DNA of 64,000 nucleotides. Source: Streptomyces pactum. Lineage in GTDB: Bacteria > Actinomycetota > Actinomycetes > Streptomycetales > Streptomycetaceae. The position numbers were made by a program, and so were the translations under genes. Below, piece after piece: positions 39,802 through 48,594 of this stretch; positions within the stretch are counted from its first letter, which is position 1; the number at the start of each line of letters is the position of its first letter. Below the pieces are notes generated by a model that was not told the origin of the DNA, did no database searches, and saw only the letters and a list, made by a program, of their open reading frames with translations. Where the stretch lies: assembly GCF_016031615.1 (NCBI RefSeq), contig NZ_JACYXC010000001.1:6758001-6822000 (forward strand), given 5' to 3'.

Positions 39802-40467
39802 CCTGTCCTCAGGTCCCGCGCCCCGGCGGCTCGGACAGGGCGCCGGGGCCGGGTGTGCCGAGGGGCGGTCCGGGTGCCGCGTCCGTGCGGCTTCGGAGAC
39901 CGGGCGGACGGACGGGCTGCCGGGACGGCCGGAGTTGGCCGGTGTGCCGAGCCGTGTGCCTCGGCCGGGCCCGTGTGTGTCGGCCCATGTGTCCGGTGGT
40001 ACGCCGGGGCCGGGTGTGCCGAGGGGCGGTCCGGGTGCCGCGTCCGTGCGGCTTCGGAGACCGGGCGGACGGACGGGCTGCCGGAATGGCCGGAGCGGGC
40101 CCGTGCGCCCAGCCGTGCACCTGGCCCGGGCCCGTGTGCCTCGGCCACGTGTCCGGTGGTACGCCGGGGCCGGGCCCGCCGCGTCCGGGGACTGCCGCGG
40201 TGACCGACCGGTGGGTGTGCCGCGCGCGGCCGGCCGGTCCGCACCGGCCGGCGGGTGCCCGGGGACGGCCCACCCGGTGCGGTCCTTCCCGGGGGTGACC
40301 CGGCGGCCGTTCCCGCGGTTCCCCGGCGGTGAGCACGGCGCGGTTCCCCCGCGGATCTCCCACCGGCGGGCACGCCGGTCCCGTGGCGGTGGGCACGACG
40401 GTTCACCGGCCGTGATTAAGGCAGGGCCCCGCGGTGCGGCGTCGTGCCGGCCGCGGGACCGCGCCGG
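39802..40467. other. Non-coding stretch dominated by a 160-bp tandem duplication
   Basis: Apart from the tandem repeat at 39841-40175, this stretch between the hypothetical gene and mug has no recognisable gene. Frames through it give repetitive Arg/Gly/Pro products. Confidence 0.45.
39841..40175. repeat. Tandem repeat of about 160 bp, two copies plus a fragment
   Basis: Copy 1 starts at 39841 (CGCCGGGGCCGGGTGTGCCG), copy 2 at 40002 and a 13-base remnant at 40162. The first 90 bases of the two copies are almost identical; the last 70 have diverged but keep the ending GTCCGGTGGTA. The repeat lies outside genes. Confidence 0.85.
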
Positions 40468-40962
40468 TCACGCGTCGTCGAACGCCGCGGCGCGCAGTCT
40501 GCCGTACTCCTTGGCCATCCGCTGCGCCGACCAGTGCGCGTTCAGCCCACTGGGGTTCGGCAGCGCCCATATCCGGGTCTCCCCTATGGTCCGCTCCTGC
40601 GGCCCGATCCGGGCGTGCTTGTCGCCGAACGCCACCCGGTAGGCGGTCACCCCGGCCACCGCGAGCCACCGCGGCCGCAGCCGCAGCACCTTCTCCCGCA
40701 GCATCCGGCCGCCCTCCCGGAACTCCTCGTCGCTCAGCTCGTCGGCGCGCGCCGAGGGGCGGGTGACCACGTTGGTGATGCCCAGCCCGTACCGGAGCAG
40801 TTCCTCCTGCTCGGCCGGCGCCAGGCGCCGGGGCGTGAAGCCGGCCGCGTGCAGCACCGGCCAGAAGCGGTTCCCGGGGCGGGCGAAGTGGTGGCCGGTG
40901 GCGGCCGACATCAGCCCGGGGTTGATGCCGCAGAACAGCACGTGCAGATCCGCCGCGATCAC
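40468..40962 (-). CDS. mug: G/U mismatch-specific uracil-DNA glycosylase (Mug)
   Basis: The 164-residue frame from GTG at 40962 contains the Mug/TDG motif VLFCGINPGLMSAATGHHFARPGNRFWPVL, the second motif GITNVVTRPSARADELS and the late motif ALPNPSGLNAHWS. The enzyme removes uracil or related bases mispaired with G. Homologues as I recall have 10-16 further residues ending PDVIA before this start. The same residues (RPVPDVIAADL) are encoded in frame upstream, back to a CTG at 41010 that overlaps the purB stop. The true start may therefore be CTG (180 aa). It is co-directional with purB. Confidence 0.88.
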   Translation of the reverse strand: MIAADLHVLFCGINPGLMSAATGHHFARPGNRFWPVLHAAGFTPRRLAPAEQEELLRYGLGITNVVTRPSARADELSDEEFREGGRMLREKVLRLRPRWLAVAGVTAYRVAFGDKHARIGPQERTIGETRIWALPNPSGLNAHWSAQRMAKEYGRLRAAAFDDA

Positions 40963-41006
40963 GTCCGGGACCGGGCGGTGCTGCTCGGCGGCCGGCTCCG
41001 GGGGCG

Positions 41007-42440
41007 TCAGAGGATCGCCCCCGGGGTGTAGGCGGCGGCCGCGGGGTACCGCTCGGCCAGCTCCTCGATCCGCGCCACCACGGCGTGGACCTGGTCGGCC
41101 GCGGCTCCGGTGAAGGAGAGCTTGTCGGCCATGAGGGAGGCCAGCTCCGCCCGGTCCAGCGGGATGCGCTCGTCGGCGGCCAGCTTGTCCAGCAGGTCGT
41201 TCCGCTCGGCGCCGCGCTCCCGCATGGCGAGCGCGGTGGCCACCGCGTTCTCCTTGATCGCCTCGTGGGCGACCTCCCGGCCCACCCCGGCCCGCACCGC
41301 GCCCATCAGCACCTTGGTGGTGGCGAGGAACGGCAGGTAGCGGTCGAGCTCCCGGGCCACCACGGCGGGGAACGCCCCGAACTCGTCCAGCACCGTCAGG
41401 AAGGTCTCCAGCAGGCCGTCGAAGGCGAAGAAGGCGTCCGGCAGCGCGACCCGGCGCACCACCGAGCAGGACACGTCACCCTCGTTCCACTGGTCGCCCG
41501 CCAGCTCACCGGTCATCGACGCGTAGCCGCGCAGGATCACCGCCAGGCCGTTGACCCGCTCGCAGGACCGGGTGTTCATCTTGTGCGGCATTGCCGAGGA
41601 GCCGACCTGCCCGGGCTTGAAGCCCTCGGTGACCAGCTCGTGGCCGGCCATCAGCCGGATGGTCTTCGCCAGGGAGGAGGGCGCGGCGGCCAGCTGCACC
41701 AGCGCCGTCACCACGTCGTAGTCGAGCGAGCGCGGGTAGACCTGGCCCACCGAGGTGAAGGCGTGGGCGAAGCCCAGGTGCCCGGCGATCCGGCGCTCCA
41801 GCTCCGCCAGCTTGGCCGGGTCGCCGCCCAGCAGGTCCAGCATGTCCTGGGCGGTGCCGACCGGACCCTTGATGCCGCGCAGCGGGTACCGGCCCAGCAG
41901 GTCCTCCAGCCGGCCGAAGGCCACCAGCAGCTCGTCGGCGGCCGTGGCGAAGCGCTTCCCCAGGGTGGTGGCCTGGGCGGCGACGTTGTGCGAGCGGCCC
42001 GCCATGACCAGCTCCGCGTGCTCGGCCGCGAGCTTGCCCAGCCGGGCGAGGACGGCGACCGTGCGGTCGCGCACCAGCTCCAGGGAGAGCCGGATCTGGA
42101 GCTGTTCGACGTTCTCGGTCAGGTCGCGGGAGGTCATGCCCTTGTGCACGTGCTCGTGGCCGGCGAGGGCGTTGAACTCCTCGATGCGGGCCTTCACGTC
42201 GTGCCGGGTGACCTTCTCGCGCTCGGCGATCGAGGCCAGGTCGACGGTCTCCAGCCCCCGCTCGTAGTCGGCGAGGGCACCCTCCGGCACCTCGATGCCC
42301 AGGTCCTTCTGGGCGCGCAGCACGGCGAGCCACAGCCGCCGCTCCAGCGTCACCTTGTACTCGGGGGACCACAGGACGGCCAGCTCCGCGGAGGCGTAGC
42401 GGCCGGCCAGGACGTTCGGGATGCGCGGCTTCACAGTCAC
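41007..42440 (-). CDS. purB: Adenylosuccinate lyase
   Basis: The 477-residue protein has the fumarase/aspartase superfamily signature GSSAMPHKMNTRSCERV (about 280-296), the motif MTSRDLTENVEQLQ and the histidine-containing AGRSHNVAAQATTLGKRFA. PurB cleaves SAICAR to AICAR and adenylosuccinate to AMP, both with fumarate release, in purine synthesis. Length matches the long actinobacterial PurB. The start MTVKPRIPNVLAGRYASAEL is family-typical. mug follows and overlaps or abuts its end. Confidence 0.96.
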   Translation of the reverse strand: MTVKPRIPNVLAGRYASAELAVLWSPEYKVTLERRLWLAVLRAQKDLGIEVPEGALADYERGLETVDLASIAEREKVTRHDVKARIEEFNALAGHEHVHKGMTSRDLTENVEQLQIRLSLELVRDRTVAVLARLGKLAAEHAELVMAGRSHNVAAQATTLGKRFATAADELLVAFGRLEDLLGRYPLRGIKGPVGTAQDMLDLLGGDPAKLAELERRIAGHLGFAHAFTSVGQVYPRSLDYDVVTALVQLAAAPSSLAKTIRLMAGHELVTEGFKPGQVGSSAMPHKMNTRSCERVNGLAVILRGYASMTGELAGDQWNEGDVSCSVVRRVALPDAFFAFDGLLETFLTVLDEFGAFPAVVARELDRYLPFLATTKVLMGAVRAGVGREVAHEAIKENAVATALAMRERGAERNDLLDKLAADERIPLDRAELASLMADKLSFTGAAADQVHAVVARIEELAERYPAAAAYTPGAIL

Positions 42441-42755
42441 GTGTGCAGAGTCTACCTGCCGTCCATGGAGGTCCCGACATGTCCGTGGAGTCCGCGAAAT
42501 CGCAGGTCACCCCCGTCGTGCCGGTGCCCATGGGCGCCCGTCCGCGAGAGGTTCGCCGAGCCGGCGTGGTAGCAACCGACAAAGGACCCGGCCGCCGTCC
42601 GGCCGTGCGGCGAGGCACCCCTCCCGGCCCCGGCCGGGACGCTCCGCGGGCCCTCGGCGGCCCGGCCGCGCCGCGGTGTGCGCGGTCGCCGCCGGTGCCC
42701 CGGGCCGTCCGGCCAAGGTCCGTCCCGGCCGGGGGCGGGAGCGAGGCGCTTGCGC
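42441..42755. other. Intergenic, nothing recognised
   Basis: About 315 GC-rich bases between purB and the MarR stop codon; it should contain the purB promoter. I see no further gene, hairpin of note or repeat. Confidence 0.4.
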
Positions 42756-43241
42756 TCACCGCGCCGGAACGGCTCCGGGGAGCGGGCGCGCCGGGCCCAT
42801 CGCCTCCACCGCCGCGACCAGCGGGGCCAGCTCGGGGTTCCGGGCGGCGTCACCGAGCGCTTCGGCGAGGGCCGCGTCGTTGGTGGGCCGGGCCTCGGCG
42901 AGGAGCGCCAGGCCCGCCGGGGTGACGTCGGTGTAGATGCCGCGGCGGTCGGTCGGGCACAGGTAGCGGGAGAGCAGTCCGCGGTCCTGGAGTCGGGTGA
43001 CCAGGCGGGTGGTGGCGCTCTGGCTCAGGACGACGGCGTCGGCGACCTGCTTCATCTGCAGGTGCCCGCCCTCGCCGTCGTGCTGGCGGCTGAGCACGTC
43101 GAGCAGCGAGTACTCCCGCACGCTCAGGTCGTGCCCGGCCTGAAGAGCACGCTCGATGTGCGTCTCGATCCTGCCGTACAGCAGGTAGAGGGCCGCCCAT
43201 CCGTTGGAGAGGGCGGTCAGCGCGGGGTCCGTCGCGGTCAT
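42756..43241 (-). CDS. MarR family transcriptional regulator
   Basis: The 161-residue protein (ATG at 43241 behind an AAGGAG box) starts MTATDPALTALSNGWAALYL. The MarR winged helix spans about 35-115 (LSVREYSLLDVLSRQHDGEG, HLQMKQVADAVVLSQSATTR, GLLSRYLCPTDRRGIYTDVTPAG). Cysteine in the wing (YLCPTD) may be redox-sensitive, as in OhrR-like proteins, but this is not established. It diverges from a VOC-family gene 263 bases away and an inverted repeat lies between them. Confidence 0.9.
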   Translation of the reverse strand: MTATDPALTALSNGWAALYLLYGRIETHIERALQAGHDLSVREYSLLDVLSRQHDGEGGHLQMKQVADAVVLSQSATTRLVTRLQDRGLLSRYLCPTDRRGIYTDVTPAGLALLAEARPTNDAALAEALGDAARNPELAPLVAAVEAMGPARPLPGAVPAR

Positions 43242-43282
43242 GGGTACCGGGCTCCTTCCGGATGCGGCCGGTCTCCAGGATA

Positions 43283-43311
43283 AGCTCTCACCGTAAATAT
43301 CGGCTAGAGCT
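43283..43311. promoter_or_regulatory. Inverted repeat in an A/T-rich divergent promoter (MarR operator candidate)
   Basis: AGCTCT (43283-43288) and AGAGCT (43306-43311) form a perfect inverted repeat in a distinctly A/T-rich stretch between the MarR gene and the VOC gene. The outer bases continue with ATA/TAT symmetry after a two-base offset. Confidence 0.5.
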
Positions 43312-43504
43312 TTTATAGCGCTCCTGCAAGTAAGTGGTGGCCGACCGGGCCCGAGGGGCCGACCGGGCCGGGCCGGTCGGGTCGGCCCGGTCGCCGAGGA
43401 GGTGCGGGCTCTGTCGTACGGCCGGAGAATCGATTCCACCCGTGCTCCTCGGGGAGCCGTGCGGCGCCGGGGCGGGCGAGGCGGCGGGGCGGAGAGGAGA
43501 CGCC

Positions 43505-43996
43505 ATGGCCGATGCGGCAACTCCGGTTAACCTCACCCGTGCCGCCCATGTCGGGATCTCGGTCTCGGACCTGGACGCCTCGATCGCGTTCTACCGGGCG
43601 CTGACCGGGCGGGAACCCGTCGCGGCCGGGACCATGCACAGCGTGCCGTTCGGCAGGGCGCAAGGGCTGCCCACCGCGAAGCTGCGCTACGCCACGGTCA
43701 ACCTGGACAACGCGCTGGGTATCGACCTCATCGAGTTCCAGGAGCCGGTCGGTGAGCGGACGAACGGGGTGGCGAACCGCCCCGGCTCGATGCACCTGTG
43801 CTTCCGCGTCGACGACTTCGACGCCGTGTACCGGCGGATGAAGGAGGCCGGCTACGCCTTCCTCGGGGACGGCTACACGTTCACCGCGGGGGAGGTCACC
43901 CCCGACGCGGCCCTCGGGACCAAGGTCGCCTACTTCAACGATCCGGACGGCACCAACCTGGAGATCATCGAGCCCAGGGGCGGCTTCGCCGCCTAG
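43505..43996 (+). CDS. VOC superfamily (glyoxalase/bleomycin-resistance-like) protein
   Basis: The 163-residue protein starts MADAATPVNLTRAAHVGISVSDLDASIAFYRALTG and repeats the beta-alpha-beta-beta-beta unit twice. It contains SMHLCFRVDDFDAVYRRMKEAG and KVAYFNDPDGTNLEIIEPRG. Candidate metal ligands are H20, the E in IDLIEFQEP, H107 and the E in LEIIEP. VOC proteins include glyoxalases, ring-cleaving dioxygenases and drug-binding proteins; the specific role is open. It is probably controlled by the divergent MarR protein. Confidence 0.85.
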   Translation: MADAATPVNLTRAAHVGISVSDLDASIAFYRALTGREPVAAGTMHSVPFGRAQGLPTAKLRYATVNLDNALGIDLIEFQEPVGERTNGVANRPGSMHLCFRVDDFDAVYRRMKEAGYAFLGDGYTFTAGEVTPDAALGTKVAYFNDPDGTNLEIIEPRGGFAA

Positions 43997-44379
43997 TGGC
44001 CCGCGCCTCGCGGTCGTCCCGTCCGGCGGTGGCGGAGGTCACCGTTCCGAGGTGGGGGAGGCCACCGTCCCGCGCCGCGGAGGGATGGCGGGACGCGGCG
44101 GAGCCGGCGAGGCGGGGCCGGCCGCCCTCTCCCTGGGGCCTGGGGGCCGGTGGGGTCAAGGGGGCCGGTGGGGCCCGACGGTCCGGCCCGGGCGGTGCCC
44201 GGCGCCCCGGCCCCGGCGGTGCCCGGCGGTCCGTCCCGGGGTGCCCGCGGCGGGTGCCCGGCGCCCCGGCGTCACCCCGGTCCTTCGGGTCGAAATAGCC
44301 CGCGTTTGCATTTATGCCGCGCCTGCAACTATTGTCGAGGCTCGTAAGGCGCAGCAACAAACGCATGGAGGTTCGCGCC
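43997..44379. other. Intergenic with low-complexity left half and promoter at right
   Basis: Positions 44100-44280 are a degenerate array of GGGGCCGGTGGGG and CCCGGCGGTGCCCGG units without a gene. The right 80 bases are A/T-richer and hold the MFS promoter. Confidence 0.45.
44306..44335 (+). promoter_or_regulatory. Promoter of the MFS operon
   Basis: TTGCAT (44306-44311), 18 bases and TATTGT (44330-44335) form a good vegetative promoter. An inverted repeat TTGCA/TGCAA (44306-44310 with 44324-44328) covers it and may be an operator. Confidence 0.6.
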
Positions 44380-45618
44380 GTGCCTCTCGCACTCCTGGCC
44401 CTGGCCATCGGGGCTTTCGGTATCGGCACCACCGAGTTCGTGATCATGGGGCTGCTGCCACAGATCGCCGACGACTACGGCGTGTCCATCCCCACCGCGG
44501 GCCTGCTGGTCACCGGCTACGCGATCGGCGTCGTCATCGGCGCCCCCCTGATGACGGTGCTCGGCACCCGGGTCGGCCGCAAGACGGTCCTGCTCGTCCT
44601 GATGGGGCTCTTCGTGGCCGGCAACCTGCTCTCCGCACTGGCGCCCACCTTCGGGATGATGCTCGCCGGCCGCATCGTGGCCTCACTGGCCCACGGGGCG
44701 TTCTTCGGCATCGGCTCGGTGGTCGCCGCCGACCTGGTCGCGCCGGACCGGAAGGCCGGGGCCATCGCCACCATGTTCACCGGTCTGACCGTCGCCAACG
44801 TCGTGGGCGTGCCGCTGGGCACGCTCATCGGGCAGGCGGTGGGCTGGCGCACCACGTTCGCCGTCGTCGCGGGGCTCGGGGTCGTCGGGCTGGTCGGCAT
44901 CGCCCGGCTGGTGCCCGCGATGCCCCGGCCGGAGGGCGCCCGGCTGGGCCGGGAGCTGACGGCGTTCCGCAACCCGCAGGTGCTGCTCGCGATGGCGATG
45001 ACGGTGCTGGGCTTCGGTGGCGTCTTCGCCGCGATCACCTACATCGCGCCGATGATGACCCATGTCGCCGGCTACTCCGCGGGCGCCGTCACCTGGCTGC
45101 TCGTACTGTTCGGCGTCGGCATGTTCCTGGGGAACCTGCTCGGCGGCCGGTACGCCGACCGGGCGCTGATGCCCCTGCTGTACACCACCCTCGGCGGCCT
45201 CGCGGTGGTGCTCGCGCTGTTCACCGTGACCGCGCACAGCAAGATCCTCGCCGCGGTGAGCATCCTGCTCGTCGGGGCGCTGGGCTTCGCGACCGTGCCG
45301 CCGCTGCAGAAGCGCGTCCTGGACCAGGCGTCCGGCGCGCCGACGCTGGCCTCCGCGGTCAACATCGGAGCCTTCAACCTGGGCAACGCGCTGGCCGCCT
45401 GGCTCGGCGGCCTGGTGATCGCCGCGGGCCTGGGCTACACCGCCCCGAACTGGGTCGGTGCCCTCCTGGCCGCCGCGGCCCTGCTCCTGGCCCTGTGGTC
45501 CGCCGCCCTGGAGCGCCGCGCCCCCGCGCCGGACGCCTGGTGCCGCGGCCGCCCCGGCCGCCGAGCCCGCCCCCTCGCTCCTCCACCACTGACCTCCCCA
45601 CCAGGAGAAGCACCATGA
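44380..45618 (+). CDS. MFS transporter, AraJ/PbuE-like 12-TM
   Basis: The GTG at 44380 is preferred because GGAGG lies eight bases before it; an upstream ATG at 44365 overlaps that box. The protein (412 aa) starts VPLALLALAIGAFGIGTTEFVIMGLLPQIADDYG, the signature of arabinose/purine-efflux-like DHA1 transporters, with motif A GAPLMTVLGTRVGRKTVLL. The last 30 residues become Arg/Pro-rich. Removing one C from the run at 45521-45525 gives a more natural tail ending SLLHH at 45592. It is the first gene of a run with HbpS-like, aldo-keto reductase and LLM genes. Confidence 0.88.
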   Translation: MPLALLALAIGAFGIGTTEFVIMGLLPQIADDYGVSIPTAGLLVTGYAIGVVIGAPLMTVLGTRVGRKTVLLVLMGLFVAGNLLSALAPTFGMMLAGRIVASLAHGAFFGIGSVVAADLVAPDRKAGAIATMFTGLTVANVVGVPLGTLIGQAVGWRTTFAVVAGLGVVGLVGIARLVPAMPRPEGARLGRELTAFRNPQVLLAMAMTVLGFGGVFAAITYIAPMMTHVAGYSAGAVTWLLVLFGVGMFLGNLLGGRYADRALMPLLYTTLGGLAVVLALFTVTAHSKILAAVSILLVGALGFATVPPLQKRVLDQASGAPTLASAVNIGAFNLGNALAAWLGGLVIAAGLGYTAPNWVGALLAAAALLLALWSAALERRAPAPDAWCRGRPGRRARPLAPPPLTSPPGEAP

Positions 45619-46036
45619 ACGCCACCCCCTCACCCCGCTGACCACCGCCGACGCCGAGAACCTGATCACGGCCGCCCGCTCCGCCGCGGAGGCGGCCGGG
45701 GTCCCGGTCAGCGTCACCGTCCTGGACGCGGGCGGCCACCAACTGGCCTTCCGCCGCGACGACCGCGCCGTACTGATCTCCGGCGAGACCAGCGGCCGCA
45801 AGGCGTACACCGCCCTCCAGCTGAACGCGCCGACCGCCGACCTGGCGGACCTGGTCAAGCCGGACGGCCCCTTCCACTCCCTGCCCACCGCCCTCGACCG
45901 GCCGCTGCTGTTCATCGCCGGCGGCATCCCCGTCCACCGCGACGGCCGCCTGATCGGCGCGATCGGCGTCGGCGGCGGGGCCCCCGGACAGGACCACTCC
46001 TTCGCCGCCGCCGCGCTGGAGAAGCTCGCCCGATGA
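45615..46036 (+). pseudogene. HbpS/GlcG-like haem-binding family protein, frame broken after eight codons (possibly a sequence error)
   Basis: A good ribosome binding site (AGGAGAA) and ATG at 45615 lead into MNATP, but the frame ends after eight codons. Adding one C to the run at 45625-45629 restores a continuous frame: LTPLTTADAENLITAARSAA, then VSVTVLDAGGHQLAFRRDDR, GETSGRKAYTALQLNAPTAD and AIGVGGGAPGQDHSFAAAAL to a stop at 46034-46036. This is a full-length (about 140 aa) DUF336/HbpS-GlcG protein. HbpS binds haem in redox sensing. The body shows no decay, so a missing base in the assembly is the simplest explanation. Confidence 0.8.
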
Positions 46037-46162
46037 CCCGCGCCCCGCGGCGGGACCCGGCCGGCCACGGGCGACCGTCCGGCACCCCCCCCCCGGACCG
46101 ACCCCCACACACCAACCCACAACCCACACACACCGACCCCGACACACGAGGAAGCGAATCCC

Positions 46163-46984
46163 ATGACCATCCCCACCGTGAAGCTGAACAACGGCGTCGA
46201 GATCCCCCAGCTCGGCTTCGGCGTCTTCCAGGTGCCCGACGACGAGACCACCGCCGCCGTCACCGCGGCGCTCCAGGCGGGTTACCGCAGCATCGACACC
46301 GCCGCCGTCTACGGCAACGAAGCCGGCGTCGGCCGTGCGCTGGCCGCCTCCGGGCTGCCCCGCGAGGAGCTGTTCGTCACCACCAAGGTGTGGAACACCG
46401 ACCAGGGCTACGACGCCACCCTGCGCGCCTTCGACGCCAGCCTCGCCAAGCTCGGCCTGGACCACGTCGATCTCTACCTGATCCACTGGCCCACCCCGGC
46501 CCGCGACCTGTACCCGGAATCCTGGCGCGCCCTGGAGCGCCTCGCCCGGGACGGGCGCATCCGCGCGGCGGGCGTCTCCAACTTCCAGCCGGCCCACCTC
46601 AAGCGGCTGCTGGAGAGCAGCGAGCTGACCCCGGCGGTCAACCAGATCGAGCTGCACCCCGGCCTCCAGCAGGCCGAACTGCGCGCCTTCCACGCCGAGC
46701 ACGGCATCGCCACCGAGGCGTGGAGCCCGCTCGCCCAGGGCGCGGTCCTCGACGACCCGGAGATCACCGCGATCGCCTCCCGCACCGGCAGGTCCCCCGC
46801 CCAGGTCGTGCTCCGCTGGCACCTTCAGCTGGGCAACATCGTCATCCCCAAGTCGGTGACCCCGGCCCGGATCCGCCAGAACCTCGACGTCTTCGACTTC
46901 GAGCTCACCGACGAGGAGATGGCCTCGATCGCCGCCACCGACCGCGGCCTGCGCACCGGCCCGGACCCGGACGAGTTCAACTGA
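46163..46984 (+). CDS. Aldo/keto reductase (2,5-diketogluconate reductase type)
   Basis: The 273-residue protein starts MTIPTVKLNNGVEIPQLGFG. The catalytic tetrad is visible: D45 in RSIDTAAVYGNE, Y50, K75 in VTTKVWN and H108 in YLIHWPTP. The NADPH-binding end reads IPKSVTPARIRQNLDVFDFEL. Family members reduce sugar and other carbonyls. A 126-base C/A-rich spacer, including a run of ten C, separates it from the HbpS-like gene. It is likely in the same transcript as the MFS and LLM genes. Confidence 0.93.
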   Translation: MTIPTVKLNNGVEIPQLGFGVFQVPDDETTAAVTAALQAGYRSIDTAAVYGNEAGVGRALAASGLPREELFVTTKVWNTDQGYDATLRAFDASLAKLGLDHVDLYLIHWPTPARDLYPESWRALERLARDGRIRAAGVSNFQPAHLKRLLESSELTPAVNQIELHPGLQQAELRAFHAEHGIATEAWSPLAQGAVLDDPEITAIASRTGRSPAQVVLRWHLQLGNIVIPKSVTPARIRQNLDVFDFELTDEEMASIAATDRGLRTGPDPDEFN

Positions 46985-47085
46985 GCCGGTGCGGCCCGGC
47001 CCGTACGGCCCGGACCTCCGCACCGCTCCCGCTCCGCCCCGGGCAGGCCGCCCGGGGCGGAGCCTCGCACCCTCAAGGACCCACC

Positions 47086-48081
47086 GTGGCAATCCCGCAT
47101 CCCGCCCTCGCCCGCCTCGCCCCCGCCGCCGGGCGGCTCACCCTCGGACTCGAACTCCCCCTCGACAACGGCTGGGACCCGGCCCGGCAGCGCGCCGACC
47201 GCGAGGCCGGCCGCCCCTTCGGCGTCCCCGACCTGACCGGGCAGACCCGGCTCGCCCGGCTCGCCGACCGGCTCGGCTTCGCCGCCCTGTGGCTGCGCGA
47301 CGTGCCGCTGTACGACCCGGTGGGGTTCGGCGACGCGGGATCGGTCCACGAGACCTTCACCCACCTGGGGCACCTGGCCGCCGTCACCGACCACGTCGTG
47401 CTCGGCACCGGCGCGGTCGTGCTGCCGCTGCGGGAGCCCCTGTTGGTCGCCAAGGCCGCCGCCACCGTGGACGTGCTCTCGGGCGGCCGGATGCTGCTCG
47501 GCCTCGCGAGCGGCGACCGCCCCGTGGAGTACCCGCTGTTCGGACGGGACTTCCAGCGCCGCGGCGCCGCCTTCCGCGAAGGAGTGGAGACGCTGCGCGC
47601 CGCCTGGCGCGCCGGCCCGCTGGAACTGCCCCGGGCCGGACTCGACGCCGACCGGCAGCTCGACGTCCTGCCCAAGCCGGTCCATCCGGCGGGCATCCCG
47701 ATCGCCGTCGCCGGCGGCGCCCAGCAGACCCCCGAGTGGATCGCCGAGCACGCCGACGCCTCCCTCAACTACCCGCGCGACCTCGGCGCCCTGCGCCTGC
47801 GGACACGCGAGTGGCAGCGCCTGGTCACGGGCGGCGCCAAGCCGTACCTCACACCGATGGTGCTGCACCTGCGGGAGGACCCCGGCGCCCCGCCGCGCCC
47901 CATCCGGCTGGGCCTGAGCACCGGCAGCCGGGCCCTGGTCGACCACCTCGGGCGGATGGCCGGCCTGGGCGTCTCCCATGTCTCCTTCAACCTGCGCCCC
48001 AGCGAACGGCCCGTGGAGGAGGTGCTGCGGGAGCTCGCCGAGGACGTCCTGCCGCACTTCCCGCGCCAGGACCTGCCGTAG
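47086..48081 (+). CDS. Luciferase-like (LLM) flavin-dependent oxidoreductase
   Basis: The 331-residue protein starts at a GTG behind AAGGA (VAIPHPALARLAPAAGRLTLGLELPL). It follows the bacterial luciferase family pattern: LGFAALWLRDVPLYDP, VVLGTGAVVLPLREPLLVAK, DVLSGGRMLLGLASGDRPVE, and HPAGIPIAVAGGAQQTPEWI. Such proteins use reduced FMN or F420. The neighbours (MFS, HbpS-like, aldo-keto reductase) suggest a small redox/detoxification set, which is inference. Confidence 0.88.
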   Translation: MAIPHPALARLAPAAGRLTLGLELPLDNGWDPARQRADREAGRPFGVPDLTGQTRLARLADRLGFAALWLRDVPLYDPVGFGDAGSVHETFTHLGHLAAVTDHVVLGTGAVVLPLREPLLVAKAAATVDVLSGGRMLLGLASGDRPVEYPLFGRDFQRRGAAFREGVETLRAAWRAGPLELPRAGLDADRQLDVLPKPVHPAGIPIAVAGGAQQTPEWIAEHADASLNYPRDLGALRLRTREWQRLVTGGAKPYLTPMVLHLREDPGAPPRPIRLGLSTGSRALVDHLGRMAGLGVSHVSFNLRPSERPVEEVLRELAEDVLPHFPRQDLP

Positions 48082-48594
48082 GGGCCCGCGCCGCCCACGG
48101 GCGACGGCACCCGCGGGCACCCCCGCCGCCGGCACCGGCGGCGGGCCGACCGGGCCGGCCCGGGTTCCCGCCTCGCGGCGGCCCGGCAGGCGACCGACGG
48201 CACGGTGCGGCCACGGACCGGCGCGGGTGCCGCGCGACGGCACGTTCAGCGGTCCGGTCGCCGGGGTGCGGCCGAGCGGCGCGAAGGCGGCGGCCGGCGC
48301 CACGCGGCGCCGCGTCCGGCCGCACGGGCCGCGGAGCCGGGGGAGGGGCCGCGGCAGCGGTGCGGGGGGTGAGAGCGAGGCCGGGCCGGAGCGCGCCGCG
48401 CGGCCCCGGCGCCCGGCGCGTGCGGTGCCGTGCGCGTAGGGCGTGCGGCTCGCGGCCCGTACCGGTGGGCGCGGCGCCACCGCGTACCGGCGCGGGGGCG
48501 CGCTCACGGGCACGGGACACGGTCACCGGAACATGGTTACGAGCACGGGAGCACTGTCACGGGCACGGGGGCACGGCGCACCCGGCCCGTGCGC
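48082..48594. other. Intergenic between convergent genes, no gene recognised
   Basis: About 510 GC-rich bases. Around 48505-48575 a short CACGGGCACGGG-type repeat recurs with A/T-containing interruptions. No clear terminator or gene is seen. Confidence 0.4.

Noticed and set aside
39853..40642. Plus-strand frames through the 160-bp repeat that look like a repetitive protein
   Set aside because: All give Arg/Gly/Pro-rich low-complexity products with no start signals, and the repeat period (161 then 160) does not preserve the frame.
44314..44379. A longer MFS start at 44314 or 44365
   Set aside because: GGAGG at 44367-44371 is ideally placed for the GTG at 44380, which also gives the family-typical N-terminus.
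46085..46094. Run of ten C as a phase-variation switch
   Set aside because: It lies between genes, 69 bases before the aldo-keto reductase start, so length changes would not alter a frame; an effect on expression cannot be judged.
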